Source of the DNA: Flavobacteriaceae bacterium PS02336
GTDB lineage: Bacteria; Bacteroidota; Bacteroidia; Flavobacteriales; Flavobacteriaceae
Reading direction: 5' to 3'
NCBI GenBank assembly: GCA_029960065.1
Contig: JASCOF010000011.1
Coordinates: forward strand, 62,001 to 126,000
Length of the DNA stretch: 64,000 nt
A program made the position numbers and the translations under genes. Within the stretch, counting starts at the first letter, position 1; the number at the start of each line of letters is the position of its first letter. The notes under the pieces are model-generated. The model ran no database searches. It was given only the letters and a program-made list of their open reading frames with translations, and had not been told where the DNA came from. Positions 7,736 through 16,096 of this stretch are shown here, in pieces.

Positions 7736-9046
7736 ATGATAAAAAGAAACTTATTAGCAGTTTTATTGCTGTTAACCTTTGCAGCTAATGCACAGGAACC
7801 AAATAAACAAGAATTAAACAAGCAGGATGTAAAAAACGAAGTAATGCGTATTTTAGATTCTATCAACAAGGCGAAACTGCCAGAGACTAAATCTGGTGGT
7901 GGAATTGAAGAACATTGGTATGATAGAATCTCTTTAAGAGGTTATGCGCAAATTAGATACAATGGACTGTTTTCTACAAATGACAAAGTTTCCTGCGATC
8001 AATGTGATAAATCTTGGGGAACAACTTCTACAGCTCCAGATGCAAAAGCAAATAACGGACTTTTTATTCGTCGGGCACGTCTAGTATTTTCTGGACAGGT
8101 TCATCCAAATGTATTTTTCTATTTTCAACCGGATTTTGCTAGTTCGCCGAGTACTGGAATTCAAAACTTCGTACAGATTCGTGACTTGTATTTTGATCTT
8201 TCTTTTGATAAGAAAAAAGAATATCGTGTTCGTGTTGGACAGAGTAAAATTCCATACGGATTCGAAAATATGCAGTCAAGTTCACAGCGTTTAAGTTTGG
8301 ACCGTGCGGACGGAATAAACAGCTCTATAGCAAATGAGCGTGATTTAGGAATCTTCTTTTATTGGGCTCCAGCCGAAATACGAAAACGTTTTGAGATGCT
8401 GGTTAGAGACGGATTCAAAGGTTCTGGTGATTTTGGTGTATTTGCTTTTGGTGTTTACAACGGACAGATTGCCAATAAAATGGACGGAAACAGAGATCTA
8501 AATGTAGTAACCAGAGTTACGTATCCATTTGTAATTGGAAGCCAGATTATAGAACCTGGAATTCAGGCGTATACAGGAAAATGGGCTTTTACTGGGGAAA
8601 TTTCTTCAGGGGTTATTGTAAATGATCCACAATATGTAAAAGATCAAAGAGTAGGAGCGACATTTGTTTTGTATCCAAGACCTTTCGGAATTCAGACAGA
8701 GTATAATATCGGGAAGGGACCGAGATATAATACCGCTACAAATACAGTCGATGAAACAGATCTCAATGGAGGTTACGTTTTATTAAACTACAAATGGGAT
8801 ATTAAAAAACAGCGTATTTACCCTTTCGTTAAATTTCAATATTATGACGGAGGTAAAAAATATGAGAGGGATGCAAGAAGTTACGTTGTAAGAGATTACG
8901 AAATTGGTGTAGAATGGCAGCCAATTAAAGCTTTTGAGTTAACAGCACAATATGTAATCGCCGACAGAACTTTTGAAGATAGCGCGCTTCCGATAAATAG
9001 ACAGCAGGGAAATGTGCTGAGATTACAAGCGCAGTTTAATTTTTAA
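7736..9046 (+). CDS. Porin of the phosphate-selective O/P family
   Basis: The 436-residue protein starts with a clear signal peptide (MIKRNLLAVLLLLTFAANAQ), has a short helical or coiled region (about 21-60), then an outer-membrane barrel with LRGYAQIRYNGLF, FIRRARLVFSGQVHPNVFFYFQPDF and a C-terminal QAQFNF ending in Phe. RRARL...G and the overall length fit the Porin_O_P family (OprO/OprP). I use ATG 7736 because the longer frame opens with TTG inside the promoter. Location downstream of phoR with a Pho-box promoter suggests phosphate or polyphosphate diffusion into the periplasm. Substrate selectivity is inferred from family and context. Confidence 0.85.
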   Translation: MIKRNLLAVLLLLTFAANAQEPNKQELNKQDVKNEVMRILDSINKAKLPETKSGGGIEEHWYDRISLRGYAQIRYNGLFSTNDKVSCDQCDKSWGTTSTAPDAKANNGLFIRRARLVFSGQVHPNVFFYFQPDFASSPSTGIQNFVQIRDLYFDLSFDKKKEYRVRVGQSKIPYGFENMQSSSQRLSLDRADGINSSIANERDLGIFFYWAPAEIRKRFEMLVRDGFKGSGDFGVFAFGVYNGQIANKMDGNRDLNVVTRVTYPFVIGSQIIEPGIQAYTGKWAFTGEISSGVIVNDPQYVKDQRVGATFVLYPRPFGIQTEYNIGKGPRYNTATNTVDETDLNGGYVLLNYKWDIKKQRIYPFVKFQYYDGGKKYERDARSYVVRDYEIGVEWQPIKAFELTAQYVIADRTFEDSALPINRQQGNVLRLQAQFNF

Positions 9047-9066
9047 AAAAGAGATAATAAGGAATA

Positions 9067-9120
9067 AAATCTGTATTTATTTATGCTTTTTAAATGAGCA
9101 ATAATAAATACAGATTTTTT
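9067..9120. terminator. Bidirectional terminator between convergent genes
   Basis: AAATCTGTATTTATT (9067-9081) pairs perfectly with AATAAATACAGATTT (9103-9117) and is followed by a T run. It serves the porin transcript and the convergent glycosyltransferase gene. Confidence 0.75.
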
Positions 9121-10203
9121 TTATTGTTGAGAATTATTTTCGAAAACAGCGAACAACGAATCCCAGTCGATATCATTTTTAAACTGAGACAATCCTTTAA
9201 ACGATTTTACTTTAGACAAGTCTTCAATAGTAAAGTCATCTTGCATTGCATAAGGCACAAGGTTTTCTTGCTGAAGTTTTACCGCCAGATATTCCTGCTC
9301 ATATTGTCCTGGGGTTGGAATAAAAAAAGCTTTTTTACCCAATTTAGCCAAATCCATTACAGTAGTATAACCCGAACGGCAAAGAACAAATTCACTTTCG
9401 TTAAAAGTCTGTTCCAGCTGTTTCGAATTCATGAAATTGTAATAAGTCACATTTCCAGCCTGCCATTTTTCTTGTGTTTTCTGAACAATACCTTGTACAA
9501 AAACCACTTTTCCAGGATATTTTGCTGCCTCTTTCTGTAGTTTTTCATCTAAAAAAGTTCGCTGCGGTTCTGGTCCAGATAATATAATCATTAAATCATA
9601 TATTTTTGGAGTGTCTTTTTTTCGCATGCGGCTCAGCGGACCAATATATTTTAAATTTAGTTCTTCAGATTTTACATGGCCTAAATCTCCTGTAAGATTT
9701 ACTTCTTCATTAGTATCAGGAACCCAGCATTCGGTGTATTTTTTTATGATTTTCTGATGGCATTTGCTGGTAAACCAAGTCGTATTTCCTGTCATTACAT
9801 TCAGCTGATGCGTCATAAAAACAGATGGTACTTTTTTACTGAAAACGCCTAATCTATTATCAGAGATTATACCGTCAATTCCATGTTTTTTAATCCAGGT
9901 ATTGACTATTTTTTTCTCATCCAAAATGGCAGTAATCATTTTTGGAAGATTTTTAATCAGTTTCCATTTAAAGTTTTTTCCATTCTTTGCATATTCAATA
10001 TGATAAGAAGGAAGCTCTAAAGTCTGTATATAAGGAAATTCTTTTCGTAATAAAGCCAGTGCGACCCCGTCTGAAGCAATAATCGGAATGTAATTATTCT
10101 CCTGAAGCGCTTTTATAATCGGAATACAACGAGTTGCATGGCCAAGCCCCCAATTTAATGGAGCAACTAAAATAGTTTTGTTCGCAGAATAATCAATGCT
10201 CAT
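9121..10203 (-). CDS. Family-28/MurG-like glycosyltransferase
   Basis: The 360-residue cytosolic protein begins with ILVAPLNWGLGHATRCIPIIKAL, the glycine-rich N-terminal Rossmann signature of GT-B enzymes such as MurG and related UDP-sugar transferases. The C-terminal half holds the donor-binding region FVLCRSGYTTVMDLAKLGKKAFFIPTPGQYEQEYLA. There is no membrane segment or signal peptide. The gene stands alone on the minus strand between a terminator and a repeat-rich spacer, so no pathway can be read from neighbours. The acceptor is unknown. Modification of a lipid or cell-surface glycan is plausible. Spacing and motifs make it unlikely to be the peptidoglycan MurG itself. Confidence 0.75.
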   Translation of the reverse strand: MSIDYSANKTILVAPLNWGLGHATRCIPIIKALQENNYIPIIASDGVALALLRKEFPYIQTLELPSYHIEYAKNGKNFKWKLIKNLPKMITAILDEKKIVNTWIKKHGIDGIISDNRLGVFSKKVPSVFMTHQLNVMTGNTTWFTSKCHQKIIKKYTECWVPDTNEEVNLTGDLGHVKSEELNLKYIGPLSRMRKKDTPKIYDLMIILSGPEPQRTFLDEKLQKEAAKYPGKVVFVQGIVQKTQEKWQAGNVTYYNFMNSKQLEQTFNESEFVLCRSGYTTVMDLAKLGKKAFFIPTPGQYEQEYLAVKLQQENLVPYAMQDDFTIEDLSKVKSFKGLSQFKNDIDWDSLFAVFENNSQQ

Positions 10204-10576
10204 TTTTAATGCTTTTTAAAAACGAAGATAAAGAAATATGTTTTGGATGGTATTTCGAGGGCATTACTAAATTATTAACTCTATATTCTTATAAATACTA
10301 GGAATTTACAGGGGGTGTTTCAAAAATAATTTCATTTTTATATATAAGATTACCTGTATGTTAAGTGATTTTCGATTTTTAAAATGACCTTAATAAGGAA
10401 ATTTGTAAGTTTAGTTATAATATAAAAAAAAGTACAGTTTGAAAAGGACAACTTTTTTGAACTATAAAACCGCAGTGGAGCGATATGTTTTTTAAGCTAA
10501 TATATGTAGCTCCGCAGGAGCTTTCTATTGTATACGGCTTTTTTTCTATAAATATTTAGCCTCTCCGAAGCTTATA

Positions 10577-10614
10577 AAAAAAGTAGCTGTCTTTTTTCAA
10601 GCAGCTACTTTTTT
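10577..10614 (-). terminator. Hairpin terminator downstream of the Lys/Ala-rich protein gene
   Basis: A 13-bp perfect stem with A and T tracts at the base lies 59 bases past the stop of the minus-strand gene. Confidence 0.7.
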
Positions 10615-10616
10615 AA

Positions 10617-10672
10617 TCTATTCTAAGCTCAGTATCTTAGAAACTTAGCATCTCAGTATCTCAGTATCTTTT
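10617..10672. repeat. CTAAG/CTCAGTATC repeat
   Basis: TTCTAAGCTCAGTATCTTAG followed by further ACTTAGCATCTCAG units of 10-11 base period, just beyond the stop of the Lys/Ala-rich protein gene. Confidence 0.6.
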
Positions 10673-11227
10673 TTAGTCCTGAATATACGTTTTATTACCA
10701 TTTTTATTGATGTAGTATTTACCGCCTCTTGGTCCAGTATATACTTTTTTACCATTGTATTCGCCGGTAACTTTATCTGGAACAGCTGGTGCTTTCTCGT
10801 TAGTTTCCTTTAAAGTTTTTGTGGCAGTTTTTTTTGTTTTAGCAGCTTCTTTTTTAGCATCGTCAGCTTTTGCTGTTGCTTTCTTTGCGTCAGAGCTAGC
10901 TTTATCTGCTGTTTTTTTTGCTTTATCAGATTCAGTTGTCGCTTTTTTAGCATCAGATTTTGCTTTTGCAGCTTCTTTATCGGCTGTCTTTTTAGCTTTG
11001 TCAGCAGTTTCTTTTTTTGCCTTTGATGAAGCTTCTTTTGCATCATCCGCCGCTTTTTTAGATTTCGATGCTTCTTTTTTGGCATCAGCCGCAGCCTTGT
11101 CTGCACTTGCTTTTGTCTTTTTTGCTGAAGCTTCTGTTTTGCTTTTCGCCGCTTTTGCAGTTGTTTCTTGGGCGTAGAAATTGGAAGAGAAAACAACTAA
11201 TAAACAGATTAATACTAATTTTTTCAT
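10673..11227 (-). CDS. Secreted Lys/Ala-rich protein with C-terminal PBCV-type basic adaptor domain
   Basis: The 184-residue product has a signal peptide (MKKLVLICLLVVFSSNFYAQ). About 120 residues of AKK/DKA/SK-type repeats resembling histone H1 tails or a long charged helix follow. The last 30 residues contain NGKKVYTGPRGGKYYINKNGN. That last motif is the PBCV-specific basic adaptor domain, known from chlorella-virus proteins and scattered bacterial proteins. The DNA coding the repeat has period-like codon use, which also opens long antisense frames that I regard as shadows. The location would be periplasmic or outer-membrane associated. Possible roles are binding polyanions or the cell wall, but no function is established. 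Confidence 0.7.
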   Translation of the reverse strand: MKKLVLICLLVVFSSNFYAQETTAKAAKSKTEASAKKTKASADKAAADAKKEASKSKKAADDAKEASSKAKKETADKAKKTADKEAAKAKSDAKKATTESDKAKKTADKASSDAKKATAKADDAKKEAAKTKKTATKTLKETNEKAPAVPDKVTGEYNGKKVYTGPRGGKYYINKNGNKTYIQD

Positions 11228-11290
11228 AAGGTTATATGTTTAAATTTCAATTAAAATTAAACAATTTTTTGTCACCTTTTTCGCAGGGCG

Positions 11291-14200
11291 TTAAAAATAT
11301 GCACGAAGTTGAATGTTTCCTGTATGGATCGTATTTCCTGTTTCGCTTTTACGCCCGAGATAATTCAAATTAACATCTAAAAAAGACGTAATATTCTTTT
11401 GCAGAAGCAGTTTCCAGACCAAATTGGATCCGGCCTGAAGTCCTTCCAGCATTTGAAAACCTACAGATGAAAATTCATTTCCATTAAATTTATTTTCATA
11501 GAAAGAGAATTCTCCATTTACCGTAACTTTCTTTTCTCCTGCATAAGAAAAAGAAGTTCCAATTCGGTTTTGTTTTAAAGTCTCGAAATTTCCTATTTGA
11601 TTTTTCTTGTTCTGCAGTTCATAAAAGAAATCCAGTTTGGTGTTTTTAGAAAATAAATAACTCACTTTTGGGGCCAATTGCCAGCCGTTAATATCGTAAT
11701 TTTTCTCTTCAAAATCTTCTGAAACTAAATCTGTTTTAATGGTTTTGGTAAAGAAGTTAAACAGCCAGCTTTTTTGATACAAATGTGTGTATTGAAGCTG
11801 ATGAGAATAATTGCGGACATTTTGCGAACCAATAGAAAGCAGACTTTTTCCTTTATTGACAAGATAAGAATACGTAACCGAATGTTTTTGACGTCCTCGG
11901 TTGTAGAATAAACTATTCCTAAAACTCGAATTGAGACCTAATATATTTTCTTCTGAAGAATCAAACGGGTTCAATTCCAGTTTTTCGCCATCGCTTTTTA
12001 CTTTGCGGTCCATTATAAAAGAGGTCTGATTGTAAAAATAAGAAAGCAGTTTCTTGAAACCTTTTTCATTCTGCCATTGCAGCGGATTCAAGGTTAAAGA
12101 CTGTGAGAACTTATTCTGATTAGTTTTAATATAGATTTGATTCGGAAGAAAAATTCTCACGTATTTCGCCTGATCCTGAAAAACGGCAATTTCAAACTCC
12201 TGCAATTCCTGAATTCCGTTGCCGTTGTAATCATTCCAAGTATAAACTCCTTGTCCTGTCGGCACTTCTACATAAGTGAATTCCTGCTGTGCAATAGTTC
12301 CAGAGCTTGTTTCGTAAGTAGTTCCAATCTGCATAAACTGATTAAAGAAACGGTCATTGTATAAAACTCTTGAATTTAATGAAGGCTCATTTTTTCTCGC
12401 ATTATCTGTAAAATCCAGATTTCTATAACTGGCATAAACCGCCAGATCGGTTGTTTTGTTCTGAATTAATTTCGATTTTAAATAATAAGTCTGCGAATTA
12501 TTAACGTGCTGTAGTAATCCGTTTTGTAAACTATCATTTCGTCTTTGGAGATAACCAATTTCAACAAATACTTTTGTACTGTCGCCTCGTCCGGTAAATA
12601 CGCCATATTCTGAAAAGCGCTGACTTAAAGTGGAAAACTGATTGGTTACTTTATCTTTTTCCTGATTGTCTTCCAGCTGCATGCTGCCGCCAATCCAGTT
12701 TTTACCAAAATGGTATTTGGCTCTGGTATGGTTTCTTATGAATTTTGAAGTCGAAGCTGTGGCATCAGAATTTAGAAAACTTCCATTATTTTCAATCGTC
12801 CATTTCTTTATTTTGAATAAAGCCGAAGTCGTATGTCTGGATCCGGTATAACTTTCGCTGAAATCTAATTTCTCAAATTGATAACTGACCAACCCAATGT
12901 TCGAAGTTTTCTTTTTAGAAAATAAATTAAAATTGAAACCCGTTACCAAAAGACTCTGATTGCCTAAAAGTATTCCAGTCAAGTTCCAATCGCGGTTAAA
13001 TTCTATATTGTATAAACGTTCAATAGATTTGAAATTCTGCTGTACATATTGGTAATTAGCAAAAGCGTCTAAACTCCAGCTTCTGGAAAAAAGACGTTTT
13101 TTAAGATTGGTTTTAAATGCGACGCCTTCATTATTAGAATCATCAATGGTAGAAAATAAATTTTGATCGTTATTGCTGACAGCCAATTCAAAATCGACCA
13201 AAGTTTTTTCGTTCGGATTATATTTTCCTAAAAAAGTAGCAACCTGAAGTTTCATTGGTGCAACAAGCTGTACAATTGGTTCATAGTTTCCTTGCAGAAC
13301 ACCATTTACAGGTTCGGCATATTGATAAATACGCTCAACCGAATTGTTGTTTTGAATGATATAATTTCCCGCATTTGCCCCAACTTGACTAAACCTTACA
13401 TTGTATAAAACATCTTCAGGATTATTCGAATATTCATAAATTTCAACCGAGTTTACAATGATTTTTTTGTACAAAATTTTATTGTCGGCATATTTGTCTT
13501 CGTAGGCAGAAGGCGCTTTCATCAAATTAATATCATCTCCTGCTTCACTTAAAATCTGGACTTGTTCTGGAGAAAGGTTTTGCTGTAAGGGCTGATTTTT
13601 TAAATCATTTTCAGAATATAAATAACCTCCGAAACTCCATTTTTTATTCTCATGTGTTGCGCCGGCATATGTCACCAAACGATTGTAATTTCGTTCAGAA
13701 TATTGGTATTCAACATTAATCCTCATTTCTGAAGTAACGGTAAAAAGTGAAGTAAATACAATTTCTCCGGCATTATAATCTATTACATAATCGTTGTTTT
13801 CACCGCGTTTTAGCAAAACACCGTTTACATAAACACGCTCAGAACCTGAGATTACGAGAACATATAATTCTCCATTTTGTCCTTTCAGTTTGTACGGACC
13901 TTGATTTCCTTCCTGACCTATAAAAGTACTTTTGGCGTATTGTCCTTTAACAAACGCGACAGAAGCAAAGACGTTGGTTTTGCTTTTCTCGGTATCAAAA
14001 TCAAAACTTGCAGAAAGACCTTGTACCTTTTTATTAAAATTCATGAATTGAGTTTTCCTGTTTTCTAAAAAAACATCGCCTGCGCGGATGTTCCAATCAT
14101 CACTAAAAAGCTCCATGAAAATATTATCAAACTGATCGAGTTTTTGAGAATAACCGCCATCTTGCAACGGAATATTATTGTCCTGAAGAGAAGCTCGGAG

Positions 14201-14725
14201 ACTTACCTTGTCCGAAATTTTCCCCGTAATCTGCAAATCTAAATTGGAGTTTAAAACAGTACTCTGATTATTTCCAATTGTAAGACCTCGAGTAATACTT
14301 CCAGAAGTATTGAGTCCGTCAAAAGGAGTTACTTTTTTTGAATTGGCATTATTATCAATTCGATACAATTTTTCGGTTCCGAGATCGCTGTTTACAATTT
14401 GATCGGAATTGTAAAGACTATATTCTTTGGTTATGAAATCGGGATATTTGAGGTAATTGACGATTAAAGTATCAGAAGTCTGCGGAAAGTTTTCTTTTAA
14501 AAGCAGAAAACCTTTTTGGAAATCAATTTTATAAAAAGAAGAATCGATGGGTTCTTTTTTAGTATTTAGAAGTTCAAAGAAACCAGAATTAATACTGACA
14601 TTTTCAAGCCGAATCGTATCTTTTGAAGTTATTATTTTTTTGGTTTTGTACAACGATTCAGTTTCCTGAGCCTGAACCGCAGAAAACCAAATGAAAACCG
14701 TCAAAAACAATAATTTTTTCAACAT
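11291..14725 (-). CDS. Large predicted outer-membrane beta-barrel protein of unknown function
   Basis: The 1144-residue protein has a signal peptide (MLKKLLFLTVFIWFSAVQAQ). The N-terminal third is beta-rich (about 30-360) and includes GLTIGNNQSTVLNSNLDLQITGKISDKVSLRASLQDNN and YVLVISGSERVYVNGVLLKRGENNDYVIDYNAGEIVF. The long remainder alternates polar and aromatic residues as in barrel strands, ending QLRAYF with terminal Phe. No TonB box or plug is visible. It has its own promoter and is preceded by a repeat-poor spacer. It could be an outer-membrane assembly or export component. Its N-terminal repeats remind me of surface/T9SS-associated proteins, but I cannot name the family. Confidence 0.7.
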   Translation of the reverse strand: MLKKLLFLTVFIWFSAVQAQETESLYKTKKIITSKDTIRLENVSINSGFFELLNTKKEPIDSSFYKIDFQKGFLLLKENFPQTSDTLIVNYLKYPDFITKEYSLYNSDQIVNSDLGTEKLYRIDNNANSKKVTPFDGLNTSGSITRGLTIGNNQSTVLNSNLDLQITGKISDKVSLRASLQDNNIPLQDGGYSQKLDQFDNIFMELFSDDWNIRAGDVFLENRKTQFMNFNKKVQGLSASFDFDTEKSKTNVFASVAFVKGQYAKSTFIGQEGNQGPYKLKGQNGELYVLVISGSERVYVNGVLLKRGENNDYVIDYNAGEIVFTSLFTVTSEMRINVEYQYSERNYNRLVTYAGATHENKKWSFGGYLYSENDLKNQPLQQNLSPEQVQILSEAGDDINLMKAPSAYEDKYADNKILYKKIIVNSVEIYEYSNNPEDVLYNVRFSQVGANAGNYIIQNNNSVERIYQYAEPVNGVLQGNYEPIVQLVAPMKLQVATFLGKYNPNEKTLVDFELAVSNNDQNLFSTIDDSNNEGVAFKTNLKKRLFSRSWSLDAFANYQYVQQNFKSIERLYNIEFNRDWNLTGILLGNQSLLVTGFNFNLFSKKKTSNIGLVSYQFEKLDFSESYTGSRHTTSALFKIKKWTIENNGSFLNSDATASTSKFIRNHTRAKYHFGKNWIGGSMQLEDNQEKDKVTNQFSTLSQRFSEYGVFTGRGDSTKVFVEIGYLQRRNDSLQNGLLQHVNNSQTYYLKSKLIQNKTTDLAVYASYRNLDFTDNARKNEPSLNSRVLYNDRFFNQFMQIGTTYETSSGTIAQQEFTYVEVPTGQGVYTWNDYNGNGIQELQEFEIAVFQDQAKYVRIFLPNQIYIKTNQNKFSQSLTLNPLQWQNEKGFKKLLSYFYNQTSFIMDRKVKSDGEKLELNPFDSSEENILGLNSSFRNSLFYNRGRQKHSVTYSYLVNKGKSLLSIGSQNVRNYSHQLQYTHLYQKSWLFNFFTKTIKTDLVSEDFEEKNYDINGWQLAPKVSYLFSKNTKLDFFYELQNKKNQIGNFETLKQNRIGTSFSYAGEKKVTVNGEFSFYENKFNGNEFSSVGFQMLEGLQAGSNLVWKLLLQKNITSFLDVNLNYLGRKSETGNTIHTGNIQLRAYF

Positions 14726-14746
14726 ACTACCTTAACTCTGAAAAGT

Positions 14747-14754
14747 CAAAAGTA
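14747..14754 (-). promoter_or_regulatory. -7 promoter element TACTTTTG
   Basis: This is an exact TAnnTTTG match on the minus strand, 21 bases before the ATG of the large barrel protein gene. Confidence 0.6.
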
Positions 14755-14889
14755 GTATTTATAATCAAGAAATCGTGAGGCTTTTGTTTATTGAGAAAGG
14801 GAGGGATTTAGCAAGCGTCTTTAATTTTGAATCTTAATTGCAGAATGCAATTTAAACGTATTATTCTCATCATAAATCAATCTTTTTTT

Positions 14890-14897
14890 TAGCTTTG
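14890..14897 (+). promoter_or_regulatory. -7 promoter element TAGCTTTG
   Basis: This is an exact TAnnTTTG match 23 bases before the ATG of the AraC-type regulator. It is divergent from the barrel-protein promoter. Confidence 0.6.
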
Positions 14898-14920
14898 TTA
14901 AGTATAATAACACATTTAGT

Positions 14921-16000
14921 ATGGATACCAGCAAAGAGCTTTTATTCTTTTTTAGTGCTTTGGGATCTTTCAACGGAATTATTTTGGGAATTTATTTTTT
15001 CTTTTTTACCAAGAAAAAATACTTGACCAATTATTTTCTTGGAGCACTTTTGTTTGCCTTAAGTATTCGGATCGCAAAATCTGTGTTTGTCTATTTTCAT
15101 CCCGAACTTCCAAGGATGTACTTGCAAATTGGCCTTACAGCTTGTTTTTTTATTGGACCGTGTTTGTATTTTTTTCTAAAATCTGGCGTAGAAGAAGTTC
15201 AAGTAATGCCAAAGTTCTGGAAAATGAGTCTTTTGTTTTGGGGAATTCTTATTGCAGGTGTTGGAATAGCATATCCATATGAAAATTATTCAGACTTGTG
15301 GAGAAATTATCTTATTAGAATTATCTACTTTCAATGGTTTGTGTATATTATTTTTTCAGGATTTACAATTAGAGGAGTTTTAAAGAAAATTTTTAATGCC
15401 AAACAAAAAACAAGTCCTTCAGAAATGTGGTATGGAACACTTTTTCTGGGTAATTTTCTATTATTCTTTTTTTACTTTTTAGCAATTATGGGAGCTCCTG
15501 CTGCAACATATATTAGCGGAGCGGTAGTTTTCTCTTTCATTTTATATCTCATTATTTCTATTCTTTTATATAGAAAAAAAACTGACGATTTGTTTTTATT
15601 GAATGGTCAGAAGAACTCTGGAAAAAAAATCGATTCTAGAGATGCAGTTATTATTTCGGAAAAGCTCGAAAATATAATGAATGAAAAGAGTCTATATAAA
15701 AATCCTAATTTAAGTCTGCAGGATTTAGCACAGGAAATTAATATTTCGAGCCATCAATTGTCACAGTTTTTAAATAATAATCTGGGAAAGAATTTCACAA
15801 GTTTTGTAAATGAATTTCGAATAAACGATGCCTGCAGAATTATCTCTTCAAACGATAAATTAACTTTAGAATCTGTTGGTTATGATGTAGGATTTAATTC
15901 AAAATCTACCTTTTTTGCTGCTTTTAAAAAACACACTGGAACTACACCTTTAAACTATCAAAACAGTACTTTACAAGTAATCAAGAGTATCGATTTATAA
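14921..16000 (+). CDS. Membrane-anchored AraC-family transcriptional regulator
   Basis: The product is 359 residues. The first about 225 carry six or seven hydrophobic segments (FFFSALGSFNGIILGIYFFFF; FLGALLFALSI; LTACFFIGPCLYFFL; LLFWGILIAGVGI; WFVYIIFSGFTI; GNFLLFFFYFLAIMG; VVFSFILYLIISILLY). The C-terminal about 100 form an AraC double helix-turn-helix: LSLQDLAQEINISSHQLSQFLNNNLGKNF and LTLESVGYDVGFNSKSTFFAAFKKHTGTTPLNY. A membrane sensor fused to a DNA-binding domain suggests signal reception at the inner membrane. The next gene, 96 bp downstream on the same strand, is an outer-membrane receptor that is the obvious candidate target. Confidence 0.85.
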   Translation: MDTSKELLFFFSALGSFNGIILGIYFFFFTKKKYLTNYFLGALLFALSIRIAKSVFVYFHPELPRMYLQIGLTACFFIGPCLYFFLKSGVEEVQVMPKFWKMSLLFWGILIAGVGIAYPYENYSDLWRNYLIRIIYFQWFVYIIFSGFTIRGVLKKIFNAKQKTSPSEMWYGTLFLGNFLLFFFYFLAIMGAPAATYISGAVVFSFILYLIISILLYRKKTDDLFLLNGQKNSGKKIDSRDAVIISEKLENIMNEKSLYKNPNLSLQDLAQEINISSHQLSQFLNNNLGKNFTSFVNEFRINDACRIISSNDKLTLESVGYDVGFNSKSTFFAAFKKHTGTTPLNYQNSTLQVIKSIDL

Positions 16001-16096
16001 ATTCGTACTCCTGATTTCGCTTTTTGCAATCTCATTCATGGATTTTCGGATGACTTTTGTTCTAAATAAAAGTCAAACTGCTAATTGTTAAAGTTT

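Larger units (their letters stand above)
10204..10672. other. Intergenic region with repeats and one terminator
   Basis: No gene is seen in this 469-bp spacer. It holds a small palindrome AGCTCC-GCA-GGAGCT (10508-10522), resembling the hairpin at 671-691. A strong terminator-like stem AAAAAAGTAGCTG (10577-10589) / CAGCTACTTTTTT (10602-10614) follows, properly placed to end the minus-strand gene at 10673. A CTAAG/CTCAGTATC repeat spans about 10617-10672. Confidence 0.6.

Noticed and set aside
10755..11196. Long open frames antisense to and in other frames of the Lys/Ala-rich protein gene
   Set aside because: They arise from the biased GCT/AAA/AAG codons of the real gene, have low-complexity translations, and lack promoters or signal features that fit.
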